Assembly (NCBI RefSeq): GCF_916618895.1
Contig: NZ_OU745391.1
Location: forward strand, 1,798,001 to 1,862,000
Direction of reading: 5' to 3'
Origin: Pseudoclavibacter sp. Marseille-Q3772
GTDB taxonomy: Bacteria; Actinomycetota; Actinomycetes; Actinomycetales; Microbacteriaceae
DNA length: 64,000 nt
Shown: piece by piece, positions 1-11,451 of the stretch
How the letters are laid out: every line of letters begins with the position of its first letter
Position numbering within the stretch: position 1 is the stretch's first letter
Notes under the pieces: generated by a model
What the model was told of the DNA's origin: nothing
The model's input: the letters and a program-made list of their open reading frames with translations, nothing else
Database searches by the model: none
Program-made: the position numbers and the translations under genes

Positions 1-2
1 CA

Positions 3-320
3 CGTAGGAACCACCCCGCCTACGGGCAGTTCAACAACGACTACGCACGGCAATCGAGCGCCAGCCCTGCGGGAAAAGCGGGGCAGAGCGGTAGCACGAT
101 CGCATATGTGGCGCTTGCTTGTGCGATTCTCGGTTTGATTCTGCTGTGTATTCCTGGGATCGCGTGGATCTTCGGTGGTGTGCTCGGTGTTGCCGGTGTG
201 GTTACCGGTTTCCTTGCCACCCGCGGAAAGCACCGAGAGTTCGGCTGGCTCGCCGTCGCCGGTGGCGGTATCGCAGTGGCGCTCGCGGTCGCAACCGCAA
301 TCGTCGTGTACCTCGTGTAG
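3..320 (+). CDS. DUF4190-like small membrane protein, 5' truncated
   Basis: The reading frame is open from the left edge of the window to a TAG at 318-320, so the N-terminus is missing. The visible N-terminal part is polar and rich in Asn, Gln, Tyr and Ser. It is followed by two hydrophobic segments, starting VALACAILGLILLC and, near the end, LAVAGGGIAVALAVATAIVV, separated by a short charged loop. This proline/glutamine-rich cytosolic tail plus two-helix layout is typical of DUF4190-type actinobacterial membrane proteins of unknown function. The internal ATG at 108 would delete only the soluble part. The membrane prediction is firm, the family name is tentative. Confidence 0.6.
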   Translation, partial: RRNHPAYGQFNNDYARQSSASPAGKAGQSGSTIAYVALACAILGLILLCIPGIAWIFGGVLGVAGVVTGFLATRGKHREFGWLAVAGGGIAVALAVATAIVVYLV

Positions 321-400
321 GTCGTGTAGCTGGTGTAGCGGGACCTGTTTGCCGCGCGGCTGAGCCGTGTACTGTTGCGCGGTCTCCTAACGTTTCGTGG

Positions 401-1609
401 CTAGGCGCGGTCGGCGAGGATCGCGACCCGACGCTCATCCAAGCGTGTGCAAATCAGCGTGCCAGCCGCATCCCCACGCAACTGCAATTGGCGACGCAGG
501 GTTTCTGGAACGATATCGACGCCGCGTTTTTTGATCTCGAGGCGGCCGATGCCGAGCTGCCGCAGCGTCTTTTTGAGGCTCGACACGTGCAGCGGCAGCA
601 CCTCGCGAACCCGGAAGCGTGCCGTGAACGGGGATGTCGTGTCGCGGTCGGTGGTGATCCACGCGATGTCGTCGGCGATCATGTGGCCGCCGATGGCGCG
701 CGCAGTATCGCCGATGAACCGGCCGCGGATAATCGCCGGATCGGGCTCGTGCAGCCAATCGCCCAACTCGCCCGTTGGCGCATCCTCGCTCGCCCGATCG
801 GAAGCCGTGAGTTCATGCGCGCCGGGATGCGGGGTGCCGCTTGTCATGTTGATCACCAGCGCGCTTCGGGCCGCGTCGCGGCGGGCCGCGCCGAACCACA
901 GTGCGCACTCGACCAGCTCGCCGCCGACCGAAAGCCACTGGGCCTCGCATCCGGATGGGATGAGCTCGTGCGGGAATGCTGGGCCGAGCTTGATGCCGCC
1001 CGCTTTTGCGCCCGAAGCGGCGGCGAACGCGAACTCGAGTGAGGGCTGCCAATCGTGCGGATCCGCCAGGCGAACCGTGTTACCGCCCGTTGCCGTACGC
1101 CGAGCAGGGTCGAGGAAGACGCCGTCGAACTCAGACAAATCGATCGATTCGGCCGGCGCGTGTCGAACCTGTGCGTTCGGGAACGGGGCGAGGTTGAACG
1201 TTGCCAGCGCAGCCGTGACCTCGTCGATTTCTACGGCCGTTACCTCGAACCCAAGCGACGCAAACGCGAGGGAGTCGGCGCCTAAACCGCATCCGAGGTC
1301 GGCGATGCGTGTGGCTTCGGCGTAGCGGAAGCGGCCGGCGTGATGAGCGGTTACTTCGAGGCGAGATGCCTGCGCGAGGCCGTCCTCGGTGAACAGCATG
1401 TGGTCGGCGAAGTCGCCAAATTTTGCGGCGGCGCGGCGGCGGAGCTTGAGCTGGGTGAGGATGACTGCGCTGGTGCGCGCGTCGGCACCTGCGCGACGGA
1501 GCGATGTGACCGCGCCGAGTGCATCCCGAACCGAGTCGAGCTGGGCGTGCTCGTCGAGCAGGCGCAGTGATTCGGGGGTGAGTAGGGCAGTGAGATCGTC
1601 GCGTTCCAC
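401..1609 (-). CDS. class I SAM-dependent methyltransferase with THUMP-like C-terminus
   Basis: A 402-residue soluble protein. The SAM-binding glycine-rich motif I DLGCGLGADS is at about residues 104-113, followed by the acidic end of strand 2 (VEIDE, about 126-130). A catalytic-type FLDPARR motif lies at about 165-171. This FxDPxR signature and the roughly 100-residue C-terminal region match actinobacterial methyltransferases annotated with a THUMP-like domain, suggesting an RNA substrate; the substrate itself is not visible. The start is a GTG at 1607-1609 with no good ribosome binding site, so the message may be leaderless. It is divergent from groES. Confidence 0.8.
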   Translation of the reverse strand: MERDDLTALLTPESLRLLDEHAQLDSVRDALGAVTSLRRAGADARTSAVILTQLKLRRRAAAKFGDFADHMLFTEDGLAQASRLEVTAHHAGRFRYAEATRIADLGCGLGADSLAFASLGFEVTAVEIDEVTAALATFNLAPFPNAQVRHAPAESIDLSEFDGVFLDPARRTATGGNTVRLADPHDWQPSLEFAFAAASGAKAGGIKLGPAFPHELIPSGCEAQWLSVGGELVECALWFGAARRDAARSALVINMTSGTPHPGAHELTASDRASEDAPTGELGDWLHEPDPAIIRGRFIGDTARAIGGHMIADDIAWITTDRDTTSPFTARFRVREVLPLHVSSLKKTLRQLGIGRLEIKKRGVDIVPETLRRQLQLRGDAAGTLICTRLDERRVAILADRA

Positions 1610-1684
1610 ACCACTACGCTAATGGCGTACGGGCTCCGGGGTGTTGAAGGTGGCGCGGTGTTGGCGGAACGCAATACACTCGTG

Positions 1685-1711
1685 TTAGCAAACTCAGGGT
1701 GAGAGTGCTAA
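1685..1711 (+). promoter_or_regulatory. CIRCE operator upstream of groES
   Basis: Arms TTAGCAAAC and GAGTGCTAA are separated by 9 bases. The CIRCE consensus is TTAGCACTC-N9-GAGTGCTAA, so the right arm is perfect and the left arm has two mismatches. It lies 58 bp upstream of the groES start. CIRCE is the binding site of the heat-shock repressor HrcA, so groES is expected to be HrcA-controlled. Confidence 0.9.
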
Positions 1712-1769
1712 CTTTTCAGTAGTCGGGCTCATGAGAGCCGGTGAACTTCAAACGAGAAAGGTCGTGTCG

Positions 1770-2057
1770 GTGAACATTCAGCCGCTCGAAGATCGCATTG
1801 TCATTCAGCAGGTTCAGGCCGAGCAGACCACGGCATCGGGCCTGGTTATTCCGGACACTGCGAAAGAGAAGCCGCAGGAAGGCGAAGTTGTCGCTGTTGG
1901 ACCGGGTCGCTTCGACGAAGAAGGCGATCGCATCCCGATGGACATCGCAGTGGGTGACAAGGTCATCTACTCGAAGTACGGTGGCACCGAGATCAAGACT
2001 GACGGTAAGGAATACCTGATTCTCTCGGCTCGCGACGTACTCGCCAAGCTGGTCTAG
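1770..2057 (+). CDS. groES: co-chaperonin GroES
   Basis: A 95-residue Hsp10 (usual length 95-100) that caps the GroEL chaperonin in the cytosol. It begins [14 protein letters not shown], has the mobile-loop region around [19 protein letters not shown] and the conserved [13 protein letters not shown] and [13 protein letters not shown] stretches. The start chosen is GTG at 1770, which sits 8 bases after AGAAAGG; the GTG six bases earlier is too close to that site. A CIRCE element precedes it. No groEL follows in the window, so the co-chaperonin is encoded away from its partner. The last codons are copied in the tandem repeat that follows. Confidence 0.97.
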   Translation: MNIQPLEDRIVIQQVQAEQTTASGLVIPDTAKEKPQEGEVVAVGPGRFDEEGDRIPMDIAVGDKVIYSKYGGTEIKTDGKEYLILSARDVLAKLV

Positions 2058-2161
2058 TTCCAGCTTGCGAGCTGGTCTAGTCTCAGGCACCCAGCTGGCC
2101 TGGTTTCAGGTTCTGAGCTGGCCTGGTTTCAGGCTCTGAGCTGGCCTGGTTCTTGTTTTAG
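2047..2161. repeat. 23-bp tandem repeat seeded by the end of groES
   Basis: Five units start at 2047, 2070, 2093, 2116 and 2139, exactly 23 bp apart. Each begins AGCTGGYCTRGT; units 3 and 4 are almost identical. Unit 1 contains the final groES codons and its TAG, and unit 2 repeats that AGCTGGTCTAG, so the array looks like amplification of the gene's 3' end. Confidence 0.85.
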
Positions 2162-2218
2162 TGAGGCAGCGTCCGCTCTCACTTGCCTCAACTTCATGGC
2201 CTGCCTCCCCGTCCTCTT

Positions 2219-2279
2219 GCCAAACTGTCTCTTTTCTGGGCTGGGGTTATCGTTCTGCCCGGTTCTGTGACAGTTTGGC
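2219..2279 (+). repeat. palindromic element A (family 1)
   Basis: Left arm GCCAAACTGTCTC (2219-2231) and right arm GTGACAGTTTGGC (2267-2279) match in 12 of 13 inverted positions. The core (CTGGGCTGGGGTTATCG and onwards) is clearly related to element B in the same orientation. Total length is 61 bp. See the finding on the dispersed palindrome family. Confidence 0.8.
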
Positions 2280-2314
2280 CCGGCTGCGCTCCTCCTGCCT
2301 GGTTCCAGTCGTCT

Positions 2315-2385
2315 GCCTCCGTCACCCCGGCCTCCGTCACCCCCGCCTCCGTGACCCCGGCCCCCTGACCCCGGCCTCCACTCAG
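2315..2385. repeat. 15-bp tandem repeat
   Basis: About four and a half units of GCCTCCGTCACCCCG, starting at 2315, 2330, 2345, 2360 (14 bp) and 2374, with one to three substitutions in the later units. It lies between palindromic elements A and B. Confidence 0.75.
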
Positions 2386-2435
2386 CATTACCCCGTCATC
2401 TACGCGGCGCTTACCCCCTACCCGATACCCCTCGT

Positions 2436-2508
2436 GCCAAACTGTCTCACTTTTGCTGGGGCTGAGGGGTTATCCGGTTCCTACCCCGGGTTTCTGTGAC
2501 AATTTGAC
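2436..2508 (+). repeat. palindromic element B (family 1)
   Basis: Left arm GCCAAACTGTCTCAC (from 2436) and right arm GTGACAATTTGAC (2496-2508) match in 10 of 13 inverted positions. The core CTGGGGCTGAGGGGTTATCC parallels element A. 73 bp in total. Confidence 0.8.
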
Positions 2509-2613
2509 CGTGCGGCAGTGGGTCAAGGCACCGCGACGCCTGTGGATAACGAGTAATCCACAGGCATCGACCATGGACACCACCTCACGAAGCAAATTCG
2601 TCAGAGTTTGCGC

Positions 2614-3453
2614 ATGGATACTTTCGATGACCCCGCCGTTTTCACGACCAAAGAACTTATTGCCGCCGGCCATACGAAACGGGAGATCGCCGAAGCCGTT
2701 GCCGACGGCACGGTTACACGCGTACGCCGAGGAATCTTTCTTCGCGATCCCGTGCAATCTTCCCTCGATTTTGCGAAGCTCTTCCGCGGAAGCGTGACGT
2801 GCCTGTCCGCTCTGCGGCACTATGGGATCTGGACGCCGACGGACAGTGGGCTGCACCACATCCGCGTCAAGCGTCGTCAACGGTACCGATTGCCACCGGA
2901 GCTAGACAGCTATCTGCTGCGCTGCAGGGTGCACTCGCTCACTGACGATCCGGTTATTCCCGACGGCCAGGTGGATTCATTCGCGGAAGCGATTCGGTGC
3001 GCGGTTCGATGTACCACGCATGAGCAGCTGGTCGCCATCCTGGAATCAGTGATGCGGGTCAACCATTCTGATTTATTTGAATTGGATCTGCCGAGGTCTG
3101 GGCGCTTGGGCGCGGCCGTGGCCGCGGCAAGTCCGCGGCCCGGCGAATCGGGTGTGGAGACCTTGGTCCGACTACGTATGGAGCGGTTGCGGATCTCATT
3201 TCAGACCCAGTGTTGGGTGGGGCCTTATCGGTTGGATTTTCTGGTCGGGGAACGGCTTGTGATTGAGATCGACGGGTTTGAGTTTCACGCCGACCAGCAG
3301 TCGTTTCGGCGCGATCGCGAGCGAGACCGGTATTTGGAACTTCGGGGGTATCGGGTGTTGCGGTTTACCGCGGCGGAGGTGCTGTATGACTGGGACGCTT
3401 GCGAAGCAGAGATTCTTGCGGCGGTGAGGGCACGAATCCACCGGCGTGGCTAG
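2614..3453 (+). CDS. AbiEi-type winged-helix plus DUF559 (Vsr-like) nuclease-fold protein
   Basis: A 279-residue protein. The N-terminal part (FTTKELIAAGHTKREIAEAV, then VTRVRRGIFL) is the winged-helix found in AbiEi-family antitoxins. The C-terminal part, from about residue 185, is a DUF559 domain of the PD-(D/E)XK nuclease superfamily: a conserved E (SGVETLVR), then YRLDFLV and VIEIDGFEFHAD supply the acidic residues, followed by RDRERDRYLELRGYRVLRF. Such two-domain proteins are common in Actinobacteria and of unknown function; no AbiEii partner is adjacent. ATG 2614 was preferred to the TTG at 2608. Palindromic elements A and B lie upstream and C immediately downstream. Confidence 0.75.
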   Translation: MDTFDDPAVFTTKELIAAGHTKREIAEAVADGTVTRVRRGIFLRDPVQSSLDFAKLFRGSVTCLSALRHYGIWTPTDSGLHHIRVKRRQRYRLPPELDSYLLRCRVHSLTDDPVIPDGQVDSFAEAIRCAVRCTTHEQLVAILESVMRVNHSDLFELDLPRSGRLGAAVAAASPRPGESGVETLVRLRMERLRISFQTQCWVGPYRLDFLVGERLVIEIDGFEFHADQQSFRRDRERDRYLELRGYRVLRFTAAEVLYDWDACEAEILAAVRARIHRRG

Positions 3454-3460
3454 GACACTC

Positions 3461-3533
3461 GCTGAAGTGTCTCAGTTTTGGGTGGTTTGAGGGGGTATGC
3501 GTCTTGTGTGGGGTGAAAGTGAGACAGTTTGGC
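3461..3533 (+). repeat. palindromic element C (family 1)
   Basis: Right arm AAAGTGAGACAGTTTGGC (3516-3533) is a good match to the family. The left arm GCTGAAGTGTCTCAGTTTT has diverged by about five bases. The core GTTTGAGGGGGTATGCG aligns with GGCTGAGGGGTTATCCG of element B. 73 bp, starting 8 bp after the stop of the DUF559 gene. Confidence 0.7.
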
Positions 3534-3553
3534 ACCACACGGTGAGCACAGAC

Positions 3554-3668
3554 GGGGTACAGCGGGGCGCCAAGACAGGGAACAGCAGGGAGCGCAGGCG
3601 AAAGAACAGCAGAGAGCGCAGGCGAGGGAACAGCGGGGAGCACAGACGGGGAACAGCAGGGAGGAAGT
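3554..3668. repeat. purine-rich 23-24-bp tandem repeat
   Basis: Five units built around GGGAACAGCAGGGAGCGCAG, with the AACAGC or TACAGC core at 3558, 3581, 3605, 3629 and 3652 (spacing 23, 24, 24, 23). The units are too similar and too close for a CRISPR array, and there are no spacers. Confidence 0.75.
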
Positions 3669-3736
3669 AGAGAGGAGGGATAGGGGAGGAAAAGCCCGAG
3701 GCCACCAGAGGAGGGGGCTGAACAGGAAATGCGAAA

Positions 3737-3766
3737 GGGCCGCCGACGGCAACGCCGTAGCGACCC
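3737..3766 (-). terminator. probable guaB terminator hairpin
   Basis: An imperfect stem runs from GGGCCGC to GCGACCC, with an inner ACGGC-AAC-GCCGT hairpin. On the minus strand it is followed by TTTCGCATTT. It lies 17 bp beyond the guaB stop. Confidence 0.55.
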
Positions 3767-3782
3767 CTCACAAGACAGCGAA

Positions 3783-7684
<3,902 letters not shown>

Positions 7685-8323
7685 TTAATCGTTGCAGGGG
7701 ACCCTGAACGGCTGCGGGGTGGGGTTCGCCTCGGTGGGGGCTTGCTCTTGCGCCTTGCGCTCGAAGGCCTGGACAAACCGCTTGCGAAAACGATGGCTGA
7801 GCGCCATCACCATCACGAGTCCCGCCTCAAAACAAATGAGGGCGGCGAGTATCAAAACCGATATTGCTAACGCGAGCCACAACGGCGGGTCGAAGCCCCA
7901 GCGGACAGCAGCGATCGAAAACATGCCCAGTAGCATGACCAACGCCGAGATGAAGATAAGGCCAACGATCCGCCGACGTTGCGGTGATCTGGTCCAGGCA
8001 ATTTGCGAGGTTGCCCATTTGATGCTTTCTAACGCTTGACGATCGAATTCGTCGGCAAGTTCAGATATCGGTGAAAGACTGTCGTGCTTTCCAGCTAACT
8101 CTCGCATCCTGGTCGAGCGGGCTAATGTTTGCTCGAACATCTCCTGTTGCGCTACGAACCGTTCGGAATCAGTTCGTGTCAATGCTCGCCAGGCGGCTTG
8201 ACTGGCAGCAACCACGCCGATCGTTCCGGCCAGTGTGGCGCTCGAGTTAATAAGCGACACGATCTGCTGCGTGTCGTTCAGTGCGGGGTTAGTCGATGGT
8301 GTCTGTGGGTGCTCGGTACTCAT
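7685..8323 (-). CDS. hypothetical membrane protein
   Basis: A 212-residue protein I do not recognise. After a polar N-terminus there is a weakly hydrophobic stretch (LAGTIGVVAASQAAW), then a charged, probably helical region (about residues 45-110) and two strong membrane helices, IVGLIFISALVMLLGMFSIAAV and LALAISVLILAALICFEAGL, ending in a basic tail. ATG 8323 has AAGGA seven bases upstream, better than the start 24 bases earlier. It stands alone between icd and a surface-protein gene on the other strand. No function is proposed. Confidence 0.7.
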   Translation of the reverse strand: MSTEHPQTPSTNPALNDTQQIVSLINSSATLAGTIGVVAASQAAWRALTRTDSERFVAQQEMFEQTLARSTRMRELAGKHDSLSPISELADEFDRQALESIKWATSQIAWTRSPQRRRIVGLIFISALVMLLGMFSIAAVRWGFDPPLWLALAISVLILAALICFEAGLVMVMALSHRFRKRFVQAFERKAQEQAPTEANPTPQPFRVPCND

Positions 8324-8679
8324 TAGCCAATCCTTTTCTTGACGCAACGGAGACGCATTCCGTCGAGGGTGTGCGGGGGCACATTGACAAGCTAAGGCGG
8401 GCCTACGACATCAACTCTGACGGGCACGCGATCGAGAGGTCGAAGGGCGAGCGGCTGCGGATGCTAGTGGATGCCGTTATTGCGTGCTTCACGTCGGCGT
8501 CTGCATCCGGTCGAAGCGGCACCGCGTACTGCTGGTTTGGGGACGCGACGATGGATGTATTTTCCGGTACCAGATTGCCCCGGACATTGTTATCCGCTAT
8601 CTGATAGGCTCCTGTGTCGATGCGGACTCATTTACTGAGTTCGTTGTCCGTGTCGCCTTGCACCTGGAGAACCTCACCC
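8324..8679. other. gap upstream of the LAQTG adhesin, with a doubtful short frame
   Basis: A 356-bp stretch. On the plus strand a frame from about 8296 to 8604 (102 residues, including GHIDKLRRAYDINSDGHAIE) stays open and reads vaguely protein-like. It lacks a ribosome binding site and overlaps the start of the opposite gene, so it may be a gene remnant. A possible promoter is TTGCCC (8575-8580), 17 bp, TATCTG (8598-8603). Confidence 0.4.
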
Positions 8680-10578
8680 ATGCCCCAGTCCACGACAGCA
8701 GTGATTGAACGTGATCGCCGCTCGCGGCCAATCATCTTGGTCGCGATTATTGCCCTCGCCGCCTTCTTCGGCGCGTTCATCGCGCCATCAGTGGCGTCCG
8801 CCGAACAGAACCCCAACATCAAAGTGGAGACTACGGACTTCACGAAGTCGAGCGAAACCGGTGAGCCACGTGACGGCGCCGTCTCCAAGCTTGATTACGC
8901 CAAATACGCCTTCACTTGGGACGCGTCGAACGCCGACCCCAAGCCCGGCGATTCCTTCGTCATTGAGTTTCCGAAGGAGTTTGCACTCCTCGAAACGATC
9001 ACGATTCCGCTTAGGGCTTCCGGTGGCGACGAAGCCGGTGAGTGTGTAGTCGGTGACGGTAAAGCGACGTGCACGTTCAATGAAGCTGTCGTCGGAAAGA
9101 CCAACATCAAGGGAAGTGGTGAGGTCATCCTCCAGGCCCGCGAGACCACCGAGTCGAACACGGTTGACTTCAACCTGAACGGCGAGACCAAGAGTGTGCC
9201 GCTTCCGGACAATCAGCCTATCGGTGTTCGGGAGCGGCAGTACGAACCGATCGTCCCGCCAGAGAAGTGGGCAGAGACTGTTCGCCCGGGTGACACGGAG
9301 ATTGACTGGTGGGTTGCTTTCAACGCCGGCGAGGTTCTAAAAGATCCAGAGCAGCAGGCGGATTCAGTTACGATCACCATCGTTGACACTCTCAGCAGCA
9401 CGCACTCGTACGAGACCGACCTTTCGAAGTGGCAGTTGATGGGCTACGCAACGAAAACGCAACCGCAAGACCAAGGCGTGCTCATCACCGACGCAACTGG
9501 CGCTGATCAGGGAGTCGCCGGATACGGATCCCCCAAGCTCGACGTCAAGATTGACGGCAACCAGGCAACCATCACCATTACCGGTTCACTCAATCCTGAC
9601 GCCAACTACACGGTGAAGTACCTCACGATTCCGAGCGGTGGCAGTGTAAAGCCGGGCGTCGTCTACAGCAACTCGGCTGATGTGCAGGGCAAGACGGTCA
9701 CTCAGTCGACCCAGTACATCCAAACCTTCAAGATCACGGTTGAGATGGAAGACGGCTTCGGTGCCTTCGACGTGACCAAGCTCATTCAGGGCGATGGTGC
9801 ATCCTCGGTTTCGAGCGACACTGAGTTCGAGGTCGTCGCATCCTGGACTCTTCCCGAGGGCAAGACTGAGGCGGATTATGCGGGCTGGACTGCACCGCAG
9901 AACCCGATCCGTCTCCAGGTAAAGCCCGGCGACACCGTGGCGAGCCCGGTCTCGCTCCCCGTGGGAACCGTGGTCACGCTGACCGAGGACGCGAACTCGG
10001 CGAACCCGGCGGTACCGGATGTTACGTGGTCAGATCCGCAGTTCGCGGTCAAGGACGGCGAATCGGGTAACTCGGTGTCGTTCACGATCGAGAACAAGAC
10101 GCAGACCGCTGTTAACTTGACGAACGAAGCGACGAAGATTCCGGAACCGACGCCGACGCCGACCGACACTCCGACCCCGGAGCCGACGGACACTCCGGAG
10201 CCGACCGAGACGCCGACCCCGGAGCCGACGGACACTCCGGAGCCGACCGAGACGCCGACCCCGGAGCCGACCCCGGAGCCGACGGACACTCCGGAGCCGA
10301 CCGACACCCCGACGCCGGAACCGACCCCGACCCCGGAGCCGACTGAGTCGCCGACGCCGACCGAGACTCCGATCCCGACGTCGTCTGACGACGACACCCC
10401 GGAGCCGGGCGAGTCGGATGCTCCGTCGCCGGAGCCGTCGAACCCGCAGCAGACGACGGATAAGCCTGGTCTCGCGCAGACCGGTGCTGCGGACTTCGCT
10501 CCGCTCGCCGCAGTCGCAGGTCTGTTCCTGCTTGCAGGTCTGAGCCTCGTGGCACTGCGCACCCGCACGGAACGCTAG
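8680..10578 (+). CDS. LAQTG-anchored cell-surface adhesin-like protein
   Basis: A 632-residue secreted, wall-anchored protein. The signal peptide ([21 protein letters not shown]) probably ends after VASA at residue 41. The body resembles bacterial Ig-like adhesin folds of the SdrG/Cna type ([40 protein letters not shown]). A second module follows ([20 protein letters not shown] ending [19 protein letters not shown]), similar to DUF5979-type domains. A long Pro-Thr-Glu-Asp linker of [11 protein letters not shown] type crosses the wall. The C-terminus has LAQTG, a hydrophobic helix and RTRTER, a sorting signal of the LAXTG kind used by class E sortases. The start ATG 8680 follows GGAGA. No sortase gene is in the window. 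Confidence 0.85.
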   Translation: MPQSTTAVIERDRRSRPIILVAIIALAAFFGAFIAPSVASAEQNPNIKVETTDFTKSSETGEPRDGAVSKLDYAKYAFTWDASNADPKPGDSFVIEFPKEFALLETITIPLRASGGDEAGECVVGDGKATCTFNEAVVGKTNIKGSGEVILQARETTESNTVDFNLNGETKSVPLPDNQPIGVRERQYEPIVPPEKWAETVRPGDTEIDWWVAFNAGEVLKDPEQQADSVTITIVDTLSSTHSYETDLSKWQLMGYATKTQPQDQGVLITDATGADQGVAGYGSPKLDVKIDGNQATITITGSLNPDANYTVKYLTIPSGGSVKPGVVYSNSADVQGKTVTQSTQYIQTFKITVEMEDGFGAFDVTKLIQGDGASSVSSDTEFEVVASWTLPEGKTEADYAGWTAPQNPIRLQVKPGDTVASPVSLPVGTVVTLTEDANSANPAVPDVTWSDPQFAVKDGESGNSVSFTIENKTQTAVNLTNEATKIPEPTPTPTDTPTPEPTDTPEPTETPTPEPTDTPEPTETPTPEPTPEPTDTPEPTDTPTPEPTPTPEPTESPTPTETPIPTSSDDDTPEPGESDAPSPEPSNPQQTTDKPGLAQTGAADFAPLAAVAGLFLLAGLSLVALRTRTER

Positions 10579-10593
10579 TACACAGCCACTGAG

Positions 10594-10647
10594 CTGACAC
10601 GACAAGGATGCCCCCGGTCTTAATGTCCGGGGGCATCCTTGTGTCAG
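10594..10647 (+). terminator. strong hairpin terminator after the adhesin gene
   Basis: AAGGATGCCCCCGG and CCGGGGGCATCCTT form a perfect stem around the loop TCTTAATGT, extended outwards by CTGACAC and GTGTCAG. It starts 16 bp after the adhesin stop. Confidence 0.9.
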
Positions 10648-10932
10648 CTAGCGAACACAACACGCTTCAGCGCGTCATGCTAGACGCCTCCGGAGCGCGC
10701 GTAAACGTGCACACCAGGAGCCCGCCCTGTGCCACCGGGAAACTCTGCCGTGCGGCTCTGGTGCGCGTGAGTATGGGTTCAGTGTAGTTCTCTGCTCTAC
10801 CTAAGGTTCGATTGTCCAGCATTCGGGAGCTGTGCATTGGCCGTTGTGTTTGCCAGCGGCGTCAACGCGGATTGGTTTGCTAATAGATGGGGGTATAGTT
10901 ACTAAACGAACAAAACGAAAGTAGGTGTCAAC
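10648..10932. other. intergenic region before the HTH-PIN pair
   Basis: No gene is visible in this 285-bp stretch. An imperfect long-range inverted repeat pairs ACCAGGAGCC (10713-10722) with GGCTCTGGT (10754-10762). A good sigma-70-like promoter for the downstream pair is TTGGTT (10872-10877), 16 bp, TATAGT (10894-10899). Confidence 0.45.
10872..10899 (+). promoter_or_regulatory. putative promoter of the HTH-PIN toxin-antitoxin operon
   Basis: The -35 is TTGGTT and the -10 is TATAGT with a 16-bp spacer, 33 bp before the antitoxin ATG. The AT-rich following sequence (ACTAAACGAACAAAACGAAAG) has repeated ACGAA words that could be part of an autoregulatory operator. Confidence 0.5.
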
Positions 10933-11451
10933 ATGGCAGCGTTGCAAGACTCAACAACCTACGTGCCGTCGAGCGAGAGTCGAAACGACTATGCGAATGT
11001 TCATAACTTCCTTGAGGAATTCCGCACTCGCCGTGGCCGTGAGGCGAGTGCCGCATGCTTCTTGTCGGGACCTGAGCCCGGTCAGCAGGTGGCTCTGCCT
11101 CAAGAGATCTATGAGGCTCTTGTCATGGTGGTCGACGCCATGCAGCGAGGAATGGCTGTAACTATCCGGCCCAACCACGAGCGAATTACCACCCAACAGG
11201 CAGCTGATTTGCTTGGGGTATCACGTCCGACGGTGGTGCGATTGGTGGAAAGCGGAGAACTCCCTGCGGAGAAAATTGGACGACATCGGCGAATCCTGTT
11301 GATCGACGTGATCGAGTACCAAGCAATGCGTCGCCAACGTCAGCTCGATGTAATCGCGGCAACAAGTGATCGCGACTCGCAGATTCCGACACCCGAGTTC
11401 TTCAAGGAAGTGCGACGTGAAGTAGCCGCGAAACGAGAGGACGAAGCGTGA
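10933..11451 (+). CDS. antitoxin with excisionase-type helix-turn-helix
   Basis: A 172-residue DNA-binding protein. The middle contains a MerR/excisionase-family helix-turn-helix, ITTQQAADLLGVSRPTVVRL, followed by the wing VESGELPAEKIGRHRRI and DVIEYQAMRRQRQ. This is the domain arrangement of antitoxins that pair with PIN toxins in Actinobacteria. Its stop overlaps the toxin start (TGATG), so the two are translationally coupled. The N-terminal 75 residues are unassigned, with a regular-looking ALPQEIYEALVMVVDAMQ helix. It probably binds its own promoter and neutralises the toxin through its C-terminal tail (FFKEVRREVAAKRED). Confidence 0.85.
   Translation: MAALQDSTTYVPSSESRNDYANVHNFLEEFRTRRGREASAACFLSGPEPGQQVALPQEIYEALVMVVDAMQRGMAVTIRPNHERITTQQAADLLGVSRPTVVRLVESGELPAEKIGRHRRILLIDVIEYQAMRRQRQLDVIAATSDRDSQIPTPEFFKEVRREVAAKREDEA

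Larger units (their letters stand above)
2058..2613. other. repeat-rich intergenic region between groES and the DUF559 gene
   Basis: A gene-free stretch of 556 bp. In order it holds four further units of the 23-bp tandem repeat, palindromic element A (2219-2279), a 15-bp tandem repeat (2315-2385) and palindromic element B (2436-2508). The last 100 bp are less GC-rich and should contain the promoter of the next gene, though no clear hexamers were identified. Confidence 0.7.
3454..3782. other. repeat-filled region between convergent genes
   Basis: A 329-bp gene-free stretch between the DUF559 gene and guaB, which converge. It holds palindromic element C, a purine-rich 23-24-bp tandem repeat, and the likely guaB terminator. 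No coding sequence is credible here: the frames that stay open do so only because of the repeat. Confidence 0.7.

Noticed and set aside
119..1042. Long plus-strand frame opposite the methyltransferase
   Set aside because: It lies antisense to a well-supported gene, is Arg/Ala-rich and low in complexity, and has no known motif.
3554..3668. CRISPR-like array
   Set aside because: Units of 23-24 bp follow each other without unique spacers; no cas gene is present.
8296..8604. A 102-residue plus-strand gene
   Set aside because: No ribosome binding site, overlap with the start of the opposite membrane-protein gene, and no recognised family; kept only as a possible remnant.
9876..10605. Antisense frames rich in Gly-Val-Ser or Arg-Leu opposite the Pro-Thr linker
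   Set aside because: They are mirror images of the repeated PTPEPT codons in the adhesin; the repeat keeps all frames open.
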